From Ampullaceana balthica (Eukaryota > Mollusca > Gastropoda > Lymnaeidae), in assembly GCA_944989445.1 (NCBI GenBank), contig CALYLW010000437.1, positions 124,001 through 188,000 of the forward strand: DNA of 64,000 nt. The letters run 5' to 3'. Position numbers and translations under genes: made by a program. Positions 32,044 through 43,345 of the stretch are shown one piece after another (the first letter of the stretch is position 1; each line of letters opens with the position of its first letter). The notes beneath the pieces were generated by a model. The model had not been told where the DNA came from. It made no database searches and was given only the letters and a program-made list of their open reading frames with translations.

Positions 32044-33061
32044 CAGTGGCGTAGCTAGAACTTTTGCCGCCCGGGGCGGTCTCCAATGTGCCGCCCTTTT
32101 CAGGGGCCGTTCATAAATGACGTCACGCACCTGGCGGCGGGAGGGGGAAGAGAGTCACACGTTTGTGACGAGAGGGGTGTTTAAGAAATGGGACGTCACG
32201 TCAAAACGCGCAACTTTAAATAAATTTCCGCTTAAATATTTGATTACTGACACTTTATTTAATGACGTTTATGTAAATCGCTTGTTGCAATATTAGAATG
32301 CAGCGTTACACTAAAGACATACTTAAATGGAAAAATTTGTATTTGAAACATGCTCATTTTGAAACAGAAAATACGGCTTTTATGGGAGGGGGGGTTTCAA
32401 AGCTTTGTGACGTCTTATTGACGAAGGGGTCTAAGTTTTTGTGACGACGTGTGACGTGAAATCAGCCAAAATAGCGTGACGTCATTTATGGACGGCCACT
32501 TAGTCCATTATATTATGGTTTTTATAAATTAAAAAACGTGAATAAATAATTGTAATTGAAACGAAGTAAAGGTGCGGAACATGTTTACCATTGCATGCCA
32601 TATTTATGTAAGCAGTAATAAAAGAGGTTGCATAAGATTAGATACTTATAAATGCACATTTATAAAAATAGAAGATACTTTTTTTAAAGGCCACAAGAAA
32701 TTTACTGAGGTCGCAGGTCCCCCCCCCCAGTTGATATCTCCATATCTTCACAAATTGTTTGGCTGATATAACAGCTTTTTGTGTTAGCACATCTCTTTGT
32801 TCCATGCAATGGCTTTGCATTAATTAAAAAAATGACGCGTTCCCATAAATCAGTGTTGCTCAATTATTTTCTGTCACGCCCCCCCCCCTCAATAGAAAGA
32901 AGAAACAAATTCGCGCCCCCGCGCGAAGGTAAATATTATCCTTTGCCTATAAAATTGTTATAAGTACACCATTTCGCCCCCCCCCTTTGCCCACAAATGC
33001 CACCCCTAAATGAGTGCCGCCCTGGGCGGATCGCCCCCACCGCCCCCCAGCTACGCCAGTG
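32044..33061. mobile_element. hAT element with 8 bp target duplication
   Basis: The ends CAGTGGCGTAGCT and, inverted at the right, CACTGGCGTAGCTG are flanked by GAGCAGAC at 32036-32043 and at 33062-33069. The subterminal regions are GC-rich on both sides (GCCGCCCGGGGCGG and CCGCCCTGGGCGGATC). It is 1,018 bp, of which about 400 bp is a nested TIR element. There is no transposase frame. Confidence 0.92.
32103..32501. mobile_element. short TIR element with GTTCATAAATGACGTCA ends, copy C, nested in a hAT element
   Basis: Left GGGGCCGTTCATAAATGACG, right GTGACGTCATTTATGGACGG. At about 400 bp it is a short internally deleted relative of copies A and B. Its position inside the hAT element dates it as the younger insertion. 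Confidence 0.8.
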
Positions 33062-33372
33062 GAGCAGACTAACTATTGATTATGGCAAAGGTCATGTCAC
33101 AGCTGCTTACACGATAATCGTTTGTTCCTCGTTATCAAAAGATAGGGTATAAATTATACCTTTACTGATATCTCATAGTACATGAATTTCTAAAAACAGA
33201 GACCAAACTAAATGGGTTTAGATACCCATATGCCTCGGTGGTGCAGTGTTGGGGGAGGGGAGGGGTCAAAGGGCCTAATGCCCCGGCTGGTACTTAGTTC
33301 GATGTGGCTTAATTCCTCGTCATTTATTGGCTCCTAACATAAAAAAAAGTTTAAGGAGAGAGGAGCTAAAAT

Positions 33373-33895
33373 AAAACAAACCCGTAAAAACAAAGTTTTT
33401 GACTATAAATCCCTTATATATGAGACATAACTAACAGTATTGATTATTTTCAAACATTTACAGACTGAATCTGTCTTAACTCAAGTTTGCTTCATAACCC
33501 TGGGGAGGGTGAGAGGGGAAAAGTCTGGTCACCGATTCGCTTGACCGAGCTCAGCGTGACACGTAAAATGTAAACAAAAGCGCCGCGGTGCTTCGATGGG
33601 CCGCCTCAACGCGTCTACTCAAACTTTCACGTGGAAAAAAAAACAATAACAAACAGTGAATTTGAATTACATACCTCATTTAAGGATAAACTAAAAATGC
33701 ATTAATTTAATTACGGTACGATCAATCGATCTGAAATTTTGATACGATGCATTGTTAGGTGAGATGGGTCCGTGTGCCAAATTTCAGCTCGATCGGATCA
33801 CTGGAAGTGGGTCATTTTCGACTTTTGTTTTTTCCGCCCGCCCATGAGATGATGAGATGATGAGACGGCCGCGAAGTTAATATAAGGGATTTAAT
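33373..33895. repeat. AAATCCCTTATAT-ended dispersed element, copy 1
   Basis: It opens AAACCCGTAAAAACAAAGTT then TTGACTATAAATCCCTTATA, and closes GTTAATATAAGGGATTTA, so TAAATCCCTTATAT and ATATAAGGGATTTA form short inverted ends. Shared internal blocks are TTAATTTAATTACGGTAC, GATCTGAAATTTTGATAC and AAATTTCAGCTCGATCGGAT. No reading frame. Copies 1 and 2 are directly adjacent. Confidence 0.75.
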
Positions 33896-34365
33896 AAAAC
33901 AAACCCGTAAAAACAAAGTTTTTGACTATAAATCCCTTATATATGAGACATAACTAACAGTATTGATTATTTTCAAACGCTACAAACATTGACAGACTGA
34001 CACCGAGTGATGTCCCTTGTCTTTAATAAATGGGGGTGGGACGTGAGGGGGTGTCGGCACGACGGTCGGCGTCAACTCAAACTCACGTGGAAGTGGAAGA
34101 AAAAAACAATAACAAACCGTGAATTTGAATTACATACCTCATATAAGGATAAACTAAAAATGCATTAATTTAATTACGGTACGTTCGATCGATCTGAAAT
34201 TTTGAAACGATGCATTGTTAGGTTAGACGGGCCCGTGTGCCAAATTTCAGCTCGATCGGATCACGGGAAGTGGGTCATTTTCGACTTTTGTTTTTCCGCC
34301 CGCCCATGAGATGACGACAGACAGAGAGACAGAGACGGCGGTGAAGTTAATATAAGGGATTTAAA
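33896..34365. repeat. AAATCCCTTATAT-ended dispersed element, copy 2 (tandem with copy 1)
   Basis: Same structure and orientation as copy 1, beginning directly after it. It carries the blocks GATCTGAAATTTTGAAACGA and AAATTTCAGCTCGATCGGAT and ends GTTAATATAAGGGATTTA. Confidence 0.75.
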
Positions 34366-34949
34366 AAGCCAAGGAAGGTAGAAATTAATAAAAGAAAGAA
34401 ATGAACGCACTAAAATATTAAACAGTTCCTACAGCCGAAACTCCATACTGGATGTAAATTCTTCTGACTTCTGATACGTATCTTACTTAAGCCAAGAAAT
34501 GAAGCGATTGAAGTACTGTAGTATAGGGTAATAACTAATTTTTTTTCTTAACGAAATTGAAACCCCTTACATTCGAGGAACAATTGTATGCAGATGACAA
34601 TAGCAGCATTAATTAATTTTTTTTAATTAAAAAAAGTTCCCCCACCTCTTCATTTTTTGTGTGTGCACTCAGCGCTGTTTGAGACTAGCGGTGAAGCGCG
34701 CTTCGATAGCACTCTTTTTAGTAATGAAATTATAGAATGTAGAAACTCTTCATTTAGTGTGAGAAGCTTTAGCTGACTTCCGGAAGGGGCTGTATTTGCT
34801 TTTGCTAATGTTAACGCTCAATTGGCGAAGTATTGTAGGTTTTACGGGTTTATTTGTCATTTTAAGATATTATTTTGCTATACTTTTTAAAAAAGTACTA
34901 AACTACAGGTGTTCATGTTCCTTCGTCCATCGATACGACGAGGACCACT
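34366..34949. other. no gene seen
   Basis: AT-rich spacer next to the 3' end of the broken LINE at 34950-36960. No recognisable feature. Confidence 0.4.
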
Positions 34950-36960
34950 CTAGTCATCCGAGGGTTGCTGCGACTGGCTCCATCTGCGCGTGCGCAGATG
35001 TGTCTTTGCGGCGTTTCTTTTGCCCACCGTGGGACCGCTGGCCATACTGGAGCTCACCATAGAAGATTCTCTTTGGCAGTCTCTCGTCAGGGCGTTCGGA
35101 CAACGTGCCCTGCCCAACGAAGCTGGGCCAATGTGTCTGGAATTTAGCCCTGCCACTTTATGCCGAGGATCTTCCTGAGGCTTGTTGTATGAAAGTGGTT
35201 AAGCTTTCTTGCATGGCGCTGATATATAGTCCAAGTTTCACAAGCATATAGCAGTGTGGGGAGCACCACTGCCCTGTACACTTTCAGCTTGGTCTGGATG
35301 GTAATGCCTCTTCTGTTCCAGACATTTGGGTACAACCTGTCGAAATTTGAGTCTCTGGCCGTTGACAGTGATGTTGGGCTCTACGTAGGGCCTTCCAGGC
35401 GCGGGCTGAAAGGCCTCTGTCAGCATGGCTGAAAACATGAGGCTAAACCGTGTTGGTGCCAGGATGCAGCCCTACTTGACCCCGTTTGTGACTGGGAAAG
35501 GATCAGACTGCATGCCCTCGTGGAATTGTTGCACCAAGACGATGAATTTCCTTGGACAACCGTACTTGGCCATGATCTTCCACAGACCCTCTCTGCCAAC
35601 GGTGTCAAAAGCCTTGGTCAGGTCGACATAGATGGAGAAAAGGTCTAAGTTCTCCTCCTGACATTTCTCTTGCCTGGCAGCAAACACCATGTCGATGGTT
35701 CCTCGCTCTTTTCGAAATCCACACTGACTTTCAGGCAGGAGTCCTTGGTCAAGGTGGACTGTCAGGCGGTTGAGCAGGATTCTTGCAAGGATATTTCCTG
35801 CGATAGAAAGCAGGTATATTCCTCTGTGATTGTCAAATGCCTGTCTACTTCCTTTTCGCTTATATAGTTGTATGATGGTGGCATCTTTGAAGTCCTGCGG
35901 GATCGTCTTTTGCTGCCATATTATGAGAAACAGCTGGTGGAGCCTTTCAGTCAGGGCTGTTCCCCCCTCCTTGTAGACCTCAGCTGGTATGGCGTCAGAA
36001 CCAGGTGCTTTGCCACTGGAGAGAAGATAGATTGCTTTCTGGGTCTCGAGCAAGGTTGGGGGGTCATCCAGTGCTTTGTTTGTGAGCACTTGGGGGAGAC
36101 GATTGATGACTTCGTCGTTGATTGACGAAGTGCGATTTAGGACGTCATCGAAATGTTCGACCCATCTCTCCAAGATCTTCTCTTTGTCTGTGATGAGAGT
36201 GTTACCGTCTGCGCTGAGGAGGGGGGTTGATCCTGAGGGCGTGGGGCCATATACTTCTTTCAAGGCGTCGTAGAAGTTTTTATAGTCACGCCTGTCTGCA
36301 TAACCTTGGATCTCGTCAGCTTTGTTGCCGAGCCAATCGTCCTGCATCTGACGGAGCTTCTGCTGAACAGTCTTGCGAATGTTGTTGAGTGCATCTCTCC
36401 TTGCCGTGGACTTGGGGTTATTGAGGTAAGCTTGGTGAAGGTGGTGTTTCTCATCCAATAACTGCTTGATTTCTTCGGAGTTCTCATCGAACCAGTCCTT
36501 ATGTTTCCTGGTCTGGGGCCCCAGGGTCTCTGTAGCTGTGGTGTAAATCAGCTCTCTGAGTGATGCTCAGTCTGCCTCCACGCTCTGGTTTCCCGGAGAG
36601 GTGGATTTCAAGCACTTTTCCAGAGCATCTACAAAGGACTGTTTGCAGCTGTCGGTATTCAGTTTGGCAACATTAAGCCGTTTCGGGGCCTTCTTCCCTT
36701 GCGGGCGTCGTTTAGGCTGAATGCGGATGTTGAGCTTGGTGATGATGAGGCGGTGATCTGTCCAGCATTCAGCACCGCACATGGATTTGGTAACTCGTAC
36801 ATCCTGCCTGTCCTTCTTCCTCACGATGACGTAGTCAATAAGATGCCAGTGCTTCGATCGGGGTGCATCCATGACGTCCGGTTACGAGTGGGGAGGCGGA
36901 AGATCGTATTGGTGATCAGCAGTTCAAGTTCAGCGCAGGTCTGTTCAAGTGCCGCGTAGG
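34950..36960 (-). pseudogene. broken endonuclease/reverse-transcriptase LINE, internally deleted
   Basis: In minus-strand order: the C-terminal end of an AP-type endonuclease (KHWHLIDYVIVRKKDRQDVR, CWTDHRLIITKLN, 36872-36567), a stop, then an RT frame 36458-35472 with SSGKAPGSDAIPAEVYKEGG, ATIIQLYKRKGSRQAFDNHR, LPESQCGFRKERGTIDMVFA and VDLTKAFDTVGREGLW. After a frameshift it reads MFSAMLTEAFQ and then directly PAPGRPYVEPNITVNGQRL. The palm segment with the catalytic (F/Y)ADD box is missing between them, and further frames (TKLKVYRAVVLPTLLYACET, AQLRWAGHV) follow. The copy is 5'-truncated, frameshifted and deleted, hence inactive. The clade is not decided. Confidence 0.9.
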
Positions 36961-38000
36961 CATGAGTTAGAACACATCAGCCTGTATAACGGTTTCCAGG
37001 GTCGTGTTTTGTTTAGGATTGGGGACAAACGTAATATCCCACCCTCAAATACAATGGCTAGGATTTTTTGTTAATGTTATGAATTTTTTTTTGGCCTGTG
37101 TATTGATGCACATGACTATAATTTTTTTTAATCATGATGATGATGAGGTGTTTTTGGTGATATCGATAATAAGTGATAATAAGGTAGTTTGGTTAGAACT
37201 TGCGGGGTCCGGGGTGATCACGTGCCATTTTTTAAACCATGTATTGATGAGGTGACCGTGTGCCATTAGTATACTGGTTATTGATGACGTGTTTGGAGGG
37301 TCATGGCCATTGGGGTGATTATGTAAGAAATGTTTCGCCCTTGGAGATATCAGGACATTTTTTATTATAAGGATATGTATTGTTGATATGTTCTAATGAA
37401 GATAATGTTCATGATTTTGATTATGAATTGAATTTTGTTGATAATTATTATGAATATTGATGATTATGATATAGATTATGAATTTACTATTTATGATTAT
37501 GAATATGATTTGAGATTTTTTGATGAGTGTCACTTTAGGGTTATGATGATACGGAAAAAAATATAACCAAGTGCGAGAGGGTTATAAAAGGGTCCCGCTA
37601 TGGGGACGTTAATGATACATAGGAGGACAATGACTGTCCGTACAGGGTCCCGCTATCGGGACGTTAAAGATACATAGGACATTGACTGTCCGTACAGGGT
37701 TCCGCTATGGGGACGTTAAAGATACATAGGAGAACAATGTCTGTCCGTATAGGTCCCATGATGCGGACAGAGCTAGTTGTAATTAATTGTATACTTAACT
37801 GCACTGTTGGGTCTTATTGTTATTTTCAGGGCAGGATGTTACAGATACATGCTCATGTATTCAACCTTACAATTGTACAGAGTTAACATGTTTGTGTGTG
37901 TGAAGGTGAAAATGACAGTGATTCGATACCCTGACTTTTTTGTTGTTGTAAATAGAAGATTCTACAAGCTAGTAGAATCTAAGGGAAGAGGGGGGGGACA
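36961..38000 (+). other. probable 3' internal region of an LTR retrotransposon; polypurine tract
   Basis: About 1 kb that runs into a purine run (AAGGGAAGAGGGGGGGAC at 37981-37998) directly before the LTR. No gag, pol or env frame is recognisable; the TGATGATTATGA-type sequence at 37385-37510 is low complexity. The open frames 37004-37255 and 37807-38028 have no family resemblance. Confidence 0.5.
37589..37760. repeat. 50-58 bp repeat, 3 copies
   Basis: Three copies of a block with GGGTCCCGCTATGGGGACGT, then GATACATAGGA, then GACTGTCCGTACA. The spacing between starts is about 58 and 50 bp. It is internal to the putative LTR element. Confidence 0.8.
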
Positions 38001-38478
38001 TGTCAGGGGTATGAGAATCACTGAGTGAATGATTGTTGACTGGAGTGAACACTCTTCATGAATATAATGTATTGCGTGAACCCCTTGTCACACACCCGTG
38101 TGACCAGAGGACACGCCAGGGTCAGTCGAACCAGTGTGTGGCTTAAAAGGGGGATGAGCTGAGTCGAGACGAGTGAGCGCAGTGTGGTGCATAGAGACCG
38201 GTCGGGGTAGACCGAGGAGTTACAGTTAGACAAGGGTTGAGGTTGTAACGTCAACCAGAGGCGGTCAGGTTGGGCCGAGAGCATGCTTGAGTGTACAGGC
38301 AGTTGTATATAGATGCATTTACTTCCCAGATAGGACAGCCAGAGTTACTAGGACAGCCAGAGTTACTGTGGTGTCCATGAGAATAAACATTGACCTGTTA
38401 CCCAATCTTGTGTCATCTCTTGAGTCGTGTGTGTAGAGGAGAGCAAGGAACAATCCACGTAACATACGAGACCTGACA
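38001..38478 (+). mobile_element. LTR (solo or 3') of a retrotransposon
   Basis: 478 bp beginning TGTCAGG and ending CCTGACA, a perfect terminal inverted repeat of the TG...CA type, preceded by a polypurine tract. It contains a possible TATA-like GGCTTAAAAGGGG and the polyadenylation signal AATAAA at 38382-38387, in the expected order. No second LTR lies in the window, so the 5' half is missing or left of the broken LINE. The family is not decided. Confidence 0.75.
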
Positions 38479-38484
38479 ATGTGC

Positions 38485-39523
38485 GATTAATACCACTGCA
38501 ATGAGTTTGGCCGATTGATACCACTGCAATGAGATTGGCCGATTTATACCACTGCAATGAGTTTGGTCGATTGATACCACTGCAATGAGTTTGGCCGATT
38601 GATACCACTGCAATGAGTTTGGCCGATTGATACCACTGCAATGAGATTGGCCGATTGATACCACTGCAATGAGTTTGGCCGATTGATACCACTGCAATGA
38701 GTTTGGCCGATTGATACCACTGCAATGAGATTGGCCGATTGATACCACTGCAATGAGATTGGCCGATTGATACCACTGCAATGAGATTGGCCGATTGATA
38801 CCACTGCAGTGAGTTTGGCCGATTGATACCACTGCAATGAGATTGGCCGATTGATACCACTGCAATGAGTTTGGCCGATTGATACCACTGCAATGAGTTT
38901 GGCCGATTGATACCACTGCAATGAGATTGGCCGATTGATACCACTGCAGTGAGATTGGCCGATTGATACCACTGCAATGAGATTGGCCGATTGATACCAC
39001 TGCGATGAGATTGGCCGATTGATACCACTGCAGTGAGATTGGTCGATTGATACCACTGCAATGAGTTTGGCCGATTGATACCACTGCAATGAGTTTGGCC
39101 GATTGATACCACCACTGCAATGAGATTGGCCGATTGATACCACTGCAATGAGATTGGCCGATTGATACCACTGCAATGAGATTGGCCGATTGATACCACT
39201 GCAGTGAGTTTGGCCGATTGATACCACTGCAGTGAGTTTGGCCGATTGATACCACTGCAATGAGTTTGGCCGATTGATACCACTGCAATGAGATTGGCCG
39301 ATTGATACCACTGCAGTGAGATTGGCCGATTGATACCACTGCAATGAGTTTGGCCGATTGATACCACTGCAATGAGATTGGCCGATTGATACCACTGCAA
39401 TGAGATTGGCCGATTGATACCACTGCAGTGAGATTGGCCGATTGATACCACTGCAATGAGATTGGCCGATTGATACCACTGCAGTGAGATTGGCCGATTG
39501 ATACCACTGCAGTGAGATTGGCA
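38485..39523. repeat. 29 bp minisatellite, about 36 copies
   Basis: Unit CTGCAATGAGTTTGGCCGAT plus TGATACCAC. Two sites vary in many units: CAATGAG/CAGTGAG and GAGTTTGG/GAGATTGG. Rare variants are GGTCGA and CGATGAG. One unit carries an extra ACC (39107-39117). Unit length is not a multiple of three, so the three minus-strand frames of about 340-360 codons are artefacts. The array starts almost exactly at the LTR end. Confidence 0.97.
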
Positions 39524-39849
39524 AAGTATCCGTCTTTAAATTCGCCAAATCAGACTTGGACTAAACAATAATAGGGGAGTTGAAGCGGTTCAGGCGAGAA
39601 TGATTTTACCGCTTTATAATGTAGCGTGGGTTTCTGCCACCCGGGCAGATGGCAATTAGCCCCCCCCCCAACCTTCAAGTTTTCTTCCCAAAATGTATTA
39701 TTGGAAATTAATAATAAGAAAATTGTTATGTTGTAGATTATTAAAATAAACATTTTAACTCTTTCCTTTCTTGATCTAAAAATGAAGTTGTTTTTTTTAA
39801 TATTCATTATGACACAATGATTGATAATAATTACTATTAATGTAATTTA
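39524..39849. other. no gene seen
   Basis: AT-rich sequence with a C run at 39661-39669. Confidence 0.45.
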
Positions 39850-40030
39850 ATTAATGCTGCCAAAATCAATGTTATCTGTCATTTCAAGCAGCTCAGTAGA
39901 CGAAATAGTCAGGTTATCAAATCTTGTTAAATCATTGTTGATTATAACAAAACACTTTTTTTTAATTAACTTAATTTTAGACATCCTTCTTTCACAGATG
40001 AAACTTATCACAATTGTAATAGCTTTTCTA
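39850..40030 (-). pseudogene. hAT transposase C-terminal (dimerisation) fragment
   Basis: The minus strand reads CERRMSKIKLIKKK, then LTRFDNLTISSTELLEMTDN and IDFGSIN. This resembles the C-terminal ER-SK-KLIK ... R-L-L-SIE block of TTF/ZMYM-type hAT transposases, with the usual trailing IDFDxII. It is short and isolated. Further minus-strand coding remnants up to about 40800 are possible but I could not align them with confidence. Confidence 0.45.
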
Positions 40031-40824
40031 AATATAAATAATTAAAGCAGGTTAACTTTAGGTGTAAATAGTGTACACGTGTAATTGTAATAAACTTTTA
40101 TAAATCAAGTGCTGTCGAGGGTGTGTGAGATACGGGCTTAAATTGAAGTCAATGCCATTACGTCCAGAAGATTAAATGGTTAAAGAAAATCATTAAGGTA
40201 TTCATAGCTGTCATAAAACTATGTAGCTGCCAAAGACTCTAATTAAATCATACAGTAACCTTAACTTATCTAATGAAGAATACAACATTTTTCTCTATTC
40301 GTTTTCGTGTGTGAAGGCTGCATCTGCATCTTTCCTTCTAAACTTCTTTCTCCAAACATTTGCTCTCCTCTTTTCATATTGGAGGTTCTATTAAAATGCC
40401 GGAGATAGAGATTGAGAGATTAATTTGTTGAATTATTTGAGCAAGGTAAAACTTTGACATTCATATCTTTGAGTCTTTGTTGAACCAGTGTACAATCTCC
40501 ATTCTAGAAAGCAATATTATTATATTTAACATCTCCAATCTGTCAATTGAAAACTATACGTTTTCTACTTAAAATCGTTTCAAGAAATGCTGTAAGCTTT
40601 TTCATTTAACAGAAATGAAATCTGTGAAAGATCCTACCTCTACTTTCTGATTTTGAATCTTTTCATATCTCACAAATGGACTTGTTTGATCCATATGTGA
40701 AATATTTGGAGTGCTTGGAATATAATGGAGCAATATTTATAATTCGTACTTGACAGAAGAGTTTGACAAACATTGTCAGCCACAACTACCATAAGCTCTT
40801 TTTGAATTTGAAATGACTTTGATG

Positions 40825-41231
40825 TAGGGCTGGGGAAATTAAAAATTAATCGTTAAAAATTTTAACGATTAAAATTTTTGTAACGTTTAATCGACTCACC
40901 ACTTATAAATGTACTGGAAGTCAAAAAGTAAAAGATTTCGCCGATAAATAAAAACTAATTTCCAGACAATTACGAAAAACATGAACATTTTGGTTTTAAA
41001 CTATTTACTGATGTGAATGTTCATAAAGATTTTTGTGTCCATTGAGAGAAATCGTTTGCCTACCATTTAATGTTTCCTCTTAGTCTAAGCTTTTGACTTC
41101 CAGTACATTTATAAGTGGTGGGTCGATTAATCGTTAAAAAATTTTTAATCGTTAAAATTTTATAACGATTCAGCGAGAAATTAATCGTTAATTTCAGCAG
41201 CCCTAATTCAAATTGATCGTTAACAGCCCTA
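40825..41231. mobile_element. hAT nonautonomous element, TAGGGCTG ends, copy 1
   Basis: Left TAGGGCTGGGGAAATTAAAA, right ATCGTTAACAGCCCTA. The flanks CTTTGATG and CTTGTATG are an imperfect 8 bp duplication. A second inner copy of the right end (CAGCAGCCCTA) ends at 41205. The interior has AATGTACTGGAAGTCAAAAA and its inverse near 41087-41115. Confidence 0.7.
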
Positions 41232-41493
41232 CTTGTATGTGATTGATTGTTTTTTTATGACCTATATTCATTTAACATATTTTAGGACAAGGAGGTCTGA
41301 ATTGTACTTAGCAAGCAGATATATCTGTTCTAAAATACTGCCTACATTTGCAATGGTATAATTTATTGTATTGTCCTCTTGTTGTTTAAAAATACCACAT
41401 TCTGTTTTGCCAGGGATTTAATGTCAAATATCCAAACAAGAACTTCTTGCCATTTTGTTTCTTCTTCTTTTGCTACAATGAATTACTTTTTTC

Positions 41494-42339
41494 TAGGGCT
41501 GCGGAAATTAAAGAATAATTTCTCGATTTATCGATTAAAAAAATTTTCACGCTTAATCGACCGACCACTTATAAATGTACTGGAAGTCAAAAAGTAAAAT
41601 AAAGGTAATTATGTTCATTGAGAGAAATCGTTTGCCTACCATGCAATGTTACCTCTAAGTCTAAGCTTCATTGGTCCGTGTGCAAAGTTTTAAAAAAAAC
41701 AACTCGTGTGCAAAGTTGCACAACGTCCATTTTTTGTGCAATATTTTAAAAAATTTGCTGCGTGGTGATTCTTAACTCCTGGGTGGCGTCGGTCAAATAT
41801 CTGTGCAGCTGCGCTCCTTAAAGGCAACATTTCTACCATGGTTTTTACACTTGGCTACATATCACCTGCAAACCAAACATCCCCTACAGCAGTGCTTCTC
41901 AAAGTGGTGGTCCGTGGACCGGTGCCCGGTCCGTAGAAGTTCTAAAAAAAAGGACAAAAAATTGTAAATCCAGGGAAAATACTGCACCGGTCCCTGGTGC
42001 AATGGAAAAAATTCCCGTCGGCCCGCCATTGTAACAAGTTTGAGAAGCACTGCCCTACAGTATCAGAAACTTCAGCTGAGACAATCTAAAGCTATGTGAA
42101 CGATTGATCAGCTCGGCTGGTTATATTGTCAATAAGACCCACTCATCACTTGAACGAAATAATGTCAGCACACTTGTCTTTTTGCGTAGTTGGTTAGAAG
42201 ATGTCATATAAAGAAAACATTCCAGTGTTATTTCGATTTTCGACAAGTACATTTAATAAATGTTACTTATGACTTATTAATTAATCTTTAATTTTTCAAA
42301 AGTTAACGATTAAATTTAAATTAATCGTTAACAGCCCTA
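41494..42339. mobile_element. hAT nonautonomous element, TAGGGCTG ends, copy 2
   Basis: Left TAGGGCTGCGGAAATTAAAG, right TTAATCGTTAACAGCCCTA. The flanks CTTTTTTC (41486-41493) and CTTTTTTC (42340-42347) are a perfect 8 bp target duplication. It contains the nested element at 41890-42052 and shares AATGTACTGGAAGTCAAAAA with copy 1. Confidence 0.92.
41890..42052. mobile_element. small hAT element nested in another hAT element
   Basis: 163 bp, ends CAGTGCTTCTCAAAGT and ACTTGTTA-side inverse AAGTTTGAGAAGCACTG. CCCTACAG at 41882-41889 and at 42053-42060 is a perfect 8 bp duplication. Same family as 17712-17898. Confidence 0.93.
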
Positions 42340-42347
42340 CTTTTTTC

Positions 42348-42848
42348 AAAATAGTCTATGCTATTTGTAGTCTGGTTCTAATTTATTGAAAATACAGAAT
42401 GTCTTGTTGCATAGAGTTAGAGCGCTTAATTCATGATTGGTTATTTTAGAATTTAGTTTCTGCCAGTCATTTTAAATTTATTAGATTAGCAATGAGCAAA
42501 ACTTTTAATTCATTCATTGTGTTTATCTTACAAAACACAAGTTTTTCATTAGTTTATATCCGGTAAAAAAAATAGTCATTCTTGCTTTAGCGGTCTCATA
42601 TATCCTTTTGGTGGAAGGTCAATTTCTGATTAGTTGAAGGTAGTGTTCACATAGTGGACACTTTTCTAATCTTGTTTCATTTTCAGTAACAATTAAAATC
42701 TTTAACCATATATGGGTATATACATATATTGTTCAAGTTTAAGTATGTAAATGTAGTTGAAATGTTTCTATCAACTAATAAACTGTATCAGGGGATATCA
42801 CTGTGTTAAAAACAATTGTAGGTAATATTCTATAATATACACAGAAAA
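42348..42848. other. no gene seen
   Basis: AT-rich intergenic sequence. Confidence 0.45.
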
Positions 42849-43345
42849 AAACAACCCGTAAAAAACCAAGTTTTTGACTATAAATCCTTTACGTATGAGA
42901 CGTAACTAAAAGAATGTTCATTATAACACGCAGCGCAAGACCATCCAAAAATACAAAATTGCAGTTGTGTCGTAAAACGTGTTTAATATAATGCGCACCG
43001 ATCAGGAATAGGTTTATAAAAAGTGTTGTCAGTAAAATACGCACCTTATTGCGCGACAGAAAGGTTGTTCAATATAATACGCACCGCGACGCTCTATCTC
43101 AAAAAATAGCATGATACATAGGAATAAATAAAATAATCTAAAAAATCAATAATTTAATTACGGTACATGCGATCAATCTGAAATTTTGATACATTGTTTT
43201 TATCATCGGTACGAAACTGCCTGCAAAATTTCAGCTCGCTATCTTGCGAGCAAGTGGGTTAAAAATCGATCAAAAGTTTTGGCGACAAGCAAGCAAGCAA
43301 GCAAGGTCGGCCGCAGACACCACGAGTTAATATAAAGGATTTAAA
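42849..43345. repeat. AAATCC-ended dispersed element, copy 3
   Basis: CCCGTAAAAAACCAAGTTTT, then GACTATAAATCCTTTACG, internally AATAATTTAATTACGGTACA, and closing GAGTTAATATAAAGGATTTA. Nearly identical to 52051-52550 and related to 33373-34365. Both this copy and the next have AGCAAGCAAGCAAG near the right end. Confidence 0.8.

Noticed and set aside
37004..38028. gag/pol/env frames before the LTR
   Set aside because: The frames are short and none shows retrotransposon protein motifs, so only the LTR and the purine tract are claimed.
38363..39548. Three minus-strand frames of about 334-364 codons
   Set aside because: They are produced by the 29 bp minisatellite, and a 3 bp insertion and the flanks decide their ends.
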